Shown piece after piece: positions 61,704 to 64,000 of a DNA stretch of 64,000 bases. The notes under the pieces are model-generated. The model saw only the letters and a list, made by a program, of their open reading frames with translations. It had not been told where the DNA came from and did no database searches. Source of the stretch: Deinococcus alpinitundrae (lineage in GTDB: Bacteria; Deinococcota; Deinococci; Deinococcales; Deinococcaceae). Every line of letters starts with the position of its first letter. The stretch's first letter is position 1. Position numbers and translations under genes: made by a program. Location of the stretch: NCBI RefSeq assembly GCF_009982895.1, contig NZ_WXZL01000020.1, positions 4,076 to 68,075 on the forward strand, read 5' to 3'.

Positions 61704-62651
61704 GTGAAGACCTTTATCCCGATTCTTGGCCTGAGCCTGCTCCTCGCTGCCTGCAACACTCCCACCCCGCCGCCCACCACCGCCAGCATCAGCATCGATG
61801 GTCCAGCCACCCTCAAGATCGGTGAGGACAAGACCCTCACCGCCAGTGCGAAGAGCAACAGCGGAACCGTCCTCAGTGGCCACACCTTCACCTGGACGTC
61901 TAGCGCGCCGAACGTCGTGGCGGTCGACGCCTCCGGCAAGCTGACGGTCAAGCGCCTGAGTGCCTCACCGGTAACCCTGACGGCCACGGATGGCGGTAAG
62001 TCTGGCACCCTCAGTGTGACGACCTACGGGCTGGAACTGACCATGGGCACGATCAACTATTTGCCGGGCACGACCGATGCGCGCATCGGTACTGCTGCGC
62101 TGGTGAAATTCAGAGGACCAGGTAACAGCATCGGTGGAACGAATGCTGTCCAGCTCACTGGACCGGCTGATGTGAATGTCTTCAACCTTGAAATCGGTCC
62201 CCTCACAACAAATGAATACTACTCTTTTAATTATGCTGGAAGTATCAAGCCAGTGAGTGGTTCATATAGTGCTACTGCGACAATCGACGGTATAACGTAT
62301 ACGTCGAGTAATATTTTGAATAGTGCTTCCGTTCTAGGCGCTTTTAAGAACGGCAAGGTTCAATTTACAAACTCCAAGGATTATACTATCAGCGGGGAGT
62401 TTTCTAGTGGTACCAAGTCTTTTAGAGAGTCATTTTACAACACAACGGACCCAGCGGCAGATCCAATTGTGTTCGCAATAGATGCCATACCAGATTTGCC
62501 CGTTTCTTACACATCAAGTGTTGCATTGTCTAAAGCCACATATAGCCCTTACATCGATAGCTTTACTCTAGAGCCTGGTAATTTTACAACACTCACCCCT
62601 GAAGTCTTTAATATTTCAATCACGTCACTCCCGGATGTCACCGTCAACTAA
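61704..62651 (+). CDS. Lipoprotein with Ig-like (BIG_2-like) domain
   Basis: 315 residues. GTG start with TATACT 6 nt upstream; lipobox LLAAC at residue ~18. Residues 25-115 form an Ig-like domain (ISIDGPATLKIGEDKTLTASAKSNSGTVLSGHTFTWTSSAPNVVAVDASGKLTVKR). The second half is coded by markedly AT-richer DNA (62190-62640), unlike the first. Surface protein of unknown binding. Confidence 0.75.
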   Translation: MKTFIPILGLSLLLAACNTPTPPPTTASISIDGPATLKIGEDKTLTASAKSNSGTVLSGHTFTWTSSAPNVVAVDASGKLTVKRLSASPVTLTATDGGKSGTLSVTTYGLELTMGTINYLPGTTDARIGTAALVKFRGPGNSIGGTNAVQLTGPADVNVFNLEIGPLTTNEYYSFNYAGSIKPVSGSYSATATIDGITYTSSNILNSASVLGAFKNGKVQFTNSKDYTISGEFSSGTKSFRESFYNTTDPAADPIVFAIDAIPDLPVSYTSSVALSKATYSPYIDSFTLEPGNFTTLTPEVFNISITSLPDVTVN

Positions 62652-62906
62652 TTCTCACCTGCTGAGGATGGCCCGCAACGAGAACGCCCCCTGCACGACC
62701 GCTTCGGCGGGTGTAGGGGGCGCAATTTACGTGCAATCCGTGTGTAATCAAAATAAGATCTCGGCACTGGAAATCCGCTTCCAGTGCGCGTTTCTTTATT
62801 ACACTTAATTACGCGAACTCAGTAAACTCTAAACTCTCGCCAATAAAAAGCCCCCGCTCCCGGCATCGGCCAGGGCGGGGGCTTTGATTTGCGGACTCTA
62901 TTTTCT
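62652..62906. terminator. Triple-hairpin intergenic region
   Basis: Three stem-loops in 255 bp: GCCCCCTGCAC.../GTGTAGGGGGC (62685-62722), a perfect 9-bp GCACTGGAA/TTCCAGTGC (62764-62787) followed by T-rich sequence, and the repeat copy at 62844-62896. GTGTAAT (62742-62748) and ATTACAC (62798-62804) enclose the middle one. Terminates both converging genes. Confidence 0.7.
62844..62896. repeat. Repeat hairpin copy
   Basis: As 61574-61626; followed by TTTGATTTGCGGAC on the plus strand and TTTTTATT on the minus strand, so it can terminate both directions. Confidence 0.85.
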
Positions 62907-63419
62907 CTACCTGATCGCGGAAGCCACTCGGTCCAAGGTAAACACAACGGGGTTGGATAGCCCCCACACTGTTAACGAGAGCGCACCGGTCTGAGTGCTG
63001 CGGATGGAGTTTAAGCTATTGTTCGATCCGAAGACCGTTCCGACATCCACGCCATTCTGCTGGAGCTTGCCTTCCCAACTGATGGTTGGTGAAGGAAGTG
63101 GGCTCGTTTGCGGTTTTAGGGTGGCTTTGTACTTCCCTGTTGCCGTACCAGAGAGCGCATATGTTTCACCACGGAAGATCAGCGACCCCGTAAAGGTGTA
63201 GGACGTCGGCGTCTCGTAGCTCGCGTTCGCTGTCAGTTGAATGGCTTCATCTGGCCCTTTGGTAGGACGTACCGCAGAACCAATACCCGCCCACTGACCC
63301 TGGAGAATGTGTGGATCGTTCGGTACCGTGAGGACCGCCTTCTCAGGAATATAAGGAGCAGTGGTTGTACACGCTGAGAGCGTCAGGGCCAGGAGGGCGA
63401 GACCGAATGTATTTCGCAT
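62907..63419 (-). CDS. Lipoprotein, hypothetical
   Basis: 170 residues. Signal peptide ends in lipobox LSAC (Cys about 17), followed by a beta-rich domain (ISWEGKLQQNGVDVGTVFG). ATG 63419 has TAAAAT 6 nt before it and is chosen over GTG 63422. Converges on the 61704 gene. Unknown role. Confidence 0.7.
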   Translation of the reverse strand: MRNTFGLALLALTLSACTTTAPYIPEKAVLTVPNDPHILQGQWAGIGSAVRPTKGPDEAIQLTANASYETPTSYTFTGSLIFRGETYALSGTATGKYKATLKPQTSPLPSPTISWEGKLQQNGVDVGTVFGSNNSLNSIRSTQTGALSLTVWGLSNPVVFTLDRVASAIR

Positions 63420-63464
63420 CACTCTATTTTAGCTGAAGTGAAGCAGGTGTCCTAAAGGGATCGA

Positions 63465-63514
63465 AAAAGTGCCCACGCACCGGCTTGAGCCGAGCGGGGG
63501 CCTTCCTGTTGCGG
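63465..63514. repeat. Diverged hairpin repeat copy
   Basis: AAAAAG, short stems CGGCTTGAGCCG, then GCGGGGGCC and the TTGCGGAC tail of the repeat family. Less conserved than the other copies. Confidence 0.45.
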
Positions 63515-63524
63515 ACTTGTGGCG

Positions 63525-63911
63525 TTACCGGACCCATCCACCGAATGTCACGGGCGGCGCAACACGGATCAGTGGCACGAACTCACCGCCGGCACTGGCT
63601 GCCACCTCCACCACGCCGTCCGGTGGCAGCGGCGCGCGCACCGTTGCCAGATCAGCGGAGATCACCACGCCCTCGCTGCCCGCCAGCGCGGGGCTGTAGG
63701 TGCCGTCGGCGAGCCGCAGCCGCACCACGGCCAGCGGCACGCCGGAGCGCAGGGTGATGAGCGCCGAGGTGCCGTCGAGCGCCACCGTGACCAGGGCAGA
63801 GGCGGCAATCTGTGGCCCGCTGGGGGCCGGGGCAGGCATCACAACCGGGGGGCTGGTGTGCGTGACCTGGGGAGCGCAGCCGGAGAGCAGCAAGCCTAAA
63901 ACGTATCTGAT
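63525..63911 (-). CDS. Lipoprotein, hypothetical, start uncertain
   Basis: Open frame to 63989. Around VLGLLLSGCAPQVTHT is a lipobox (LSGC), then a beta-rich domain rich in Val/Ala/Thr. No ATG lies at a sensible place before the lipobox; TTG 63893 has TACGTT 6 nt upstream but gives a too short signal, and ATC/CTA starts would fit better. Expression start therefore not determined. Confidence 0.5.
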   Translation of the reverse strand: MRYVLGLLLSGCAPQVTHTSPPVVMPAPAPSGPQIAASALVTVALDGTSALITLRSGVPLAVVRLRLADGTYSPALAGSEGVVISADLATVRAPLPPDGVVEVAASAGGEFVPLIRVAPPVTFGGWVR

Positions 63912-63965
63912 TAGCGCCCCCCAATTCCGTCGTTGGATGGGGGTGCTGCCGTTAAGCTGGGGTGG

Positions 63966-64000
63966 ATGACTGGGACGCCGAGGGAGCAAGAGCTGCTGGA
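63966..64000 (+). CDS. N-terminus of a gene leaving the window
   Basis: ATG with TAAGCT 7 nt upstream, divergent from the lipoprotein gene; first residues MTGTPREQELL. Too short to identify. Confidence 0.5.
   Translation, partial: MTGTPREQELL

Noticed and set aside
60480..63430. Prophage or integrative element
   Set aside because: No integrase, structural phage gene or att duplication is visible; only small unknown genes and repeats.

Overview
The window is GC-rich, densely coding bacterial DNA that reads like a Deinococcus chromosome. Supporting signs are a Mn-type superoxide dismutase, a bacillithiol gene pair (bshA next to a PIG-L/BshB-type deacetylase), several base-excision or DNA-repair enzymes (endonuclease III, family-4 uracil-DNA glycosylase, endonuclease V-like), and many genes whose -10 hexamer (TANNNT) lies only 6-7 nt before the start codon, the leaderless-mRNA layout known from Deinococcus. 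No rRNA, tRNA or CRISPR array was found.

Layout. 1-3.5 kb: partial amidohydrolase, a frameshifted tandem GNAT gene, a metallophosphoesterase and a TetR regulator. 3.5-9.8 kb: a divergently transcribed acyl-CoA operon (CitE-like lyase, MaoC hydratase, carboxyltransferase, acyl-CoA synthetase, acyl-CoA dehydrogenase) probably controlled by that TetR protein. 9.8-18 kb: housekeeping genes plus an IS5/IS427-type element inserted at a CTAG inside the -10 box of an rluD-like gene, then sodA, a secreted protein, endonuclease III and a lipoprotein. 18-24.3 kb: hisZ-hisG-DinB-nucleotidyltransferase operon, a lipoprotein, and a two-gene unit of an AAA+ ATPase and a TPR membrane protein. 24.3-29.6 kb: DegV, a class A beta-lactamase-fold protein, and a five-gene operon (two membrane proteins, XRE regulator, ABC ATPase, ABC permease) preceded by a 10-bp perfect inverted repeat. 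29.6-45.3 kb: bacillithiol genes, a membrane-anchored pseudokinase, RlmI-like methyltransferase, uracil-DNA glycosylase, LLM oxidoreductase, an ammonia-lyase/M20 peptidase/GntR group, dtd, a LysM-M23 peptidase, aat and serA.

45.3-51.2 kb is the most unusual part. A large AfsR/BTAD-type regulator and the small secreted protein gene 31 bp downstream of it are both broken. The regulator carries an in-frame TAG and an IS5-superfamily element (889 bp, 16-bp perfect inverted repeats). The secreted-protein gene carries an IS4-type element (1203 bp, 7-bp target duplication, four nonsense codons in its transposase). Removing each element and one copy of its target repeat restores an open frame in both genes, revealing a lost or silenced regulator plus secreted-protein locus.

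51-60 kb returns to metabolism: CoA-disulfide-reductase-like enzyme, two aminotransferases, two DinB proteins around a DUF4180 protein, glutamate-semialdehyde dehydrogenase, an enterochelin-esterase-like hydrolase and a short endonuclease V. 60-64 kb is a patch of small unknown genes and lipoproteins with lower and variable GC, a repeated hairpin/terminator family, and a 12-bp dyad made of two perfect DnaA boxes.
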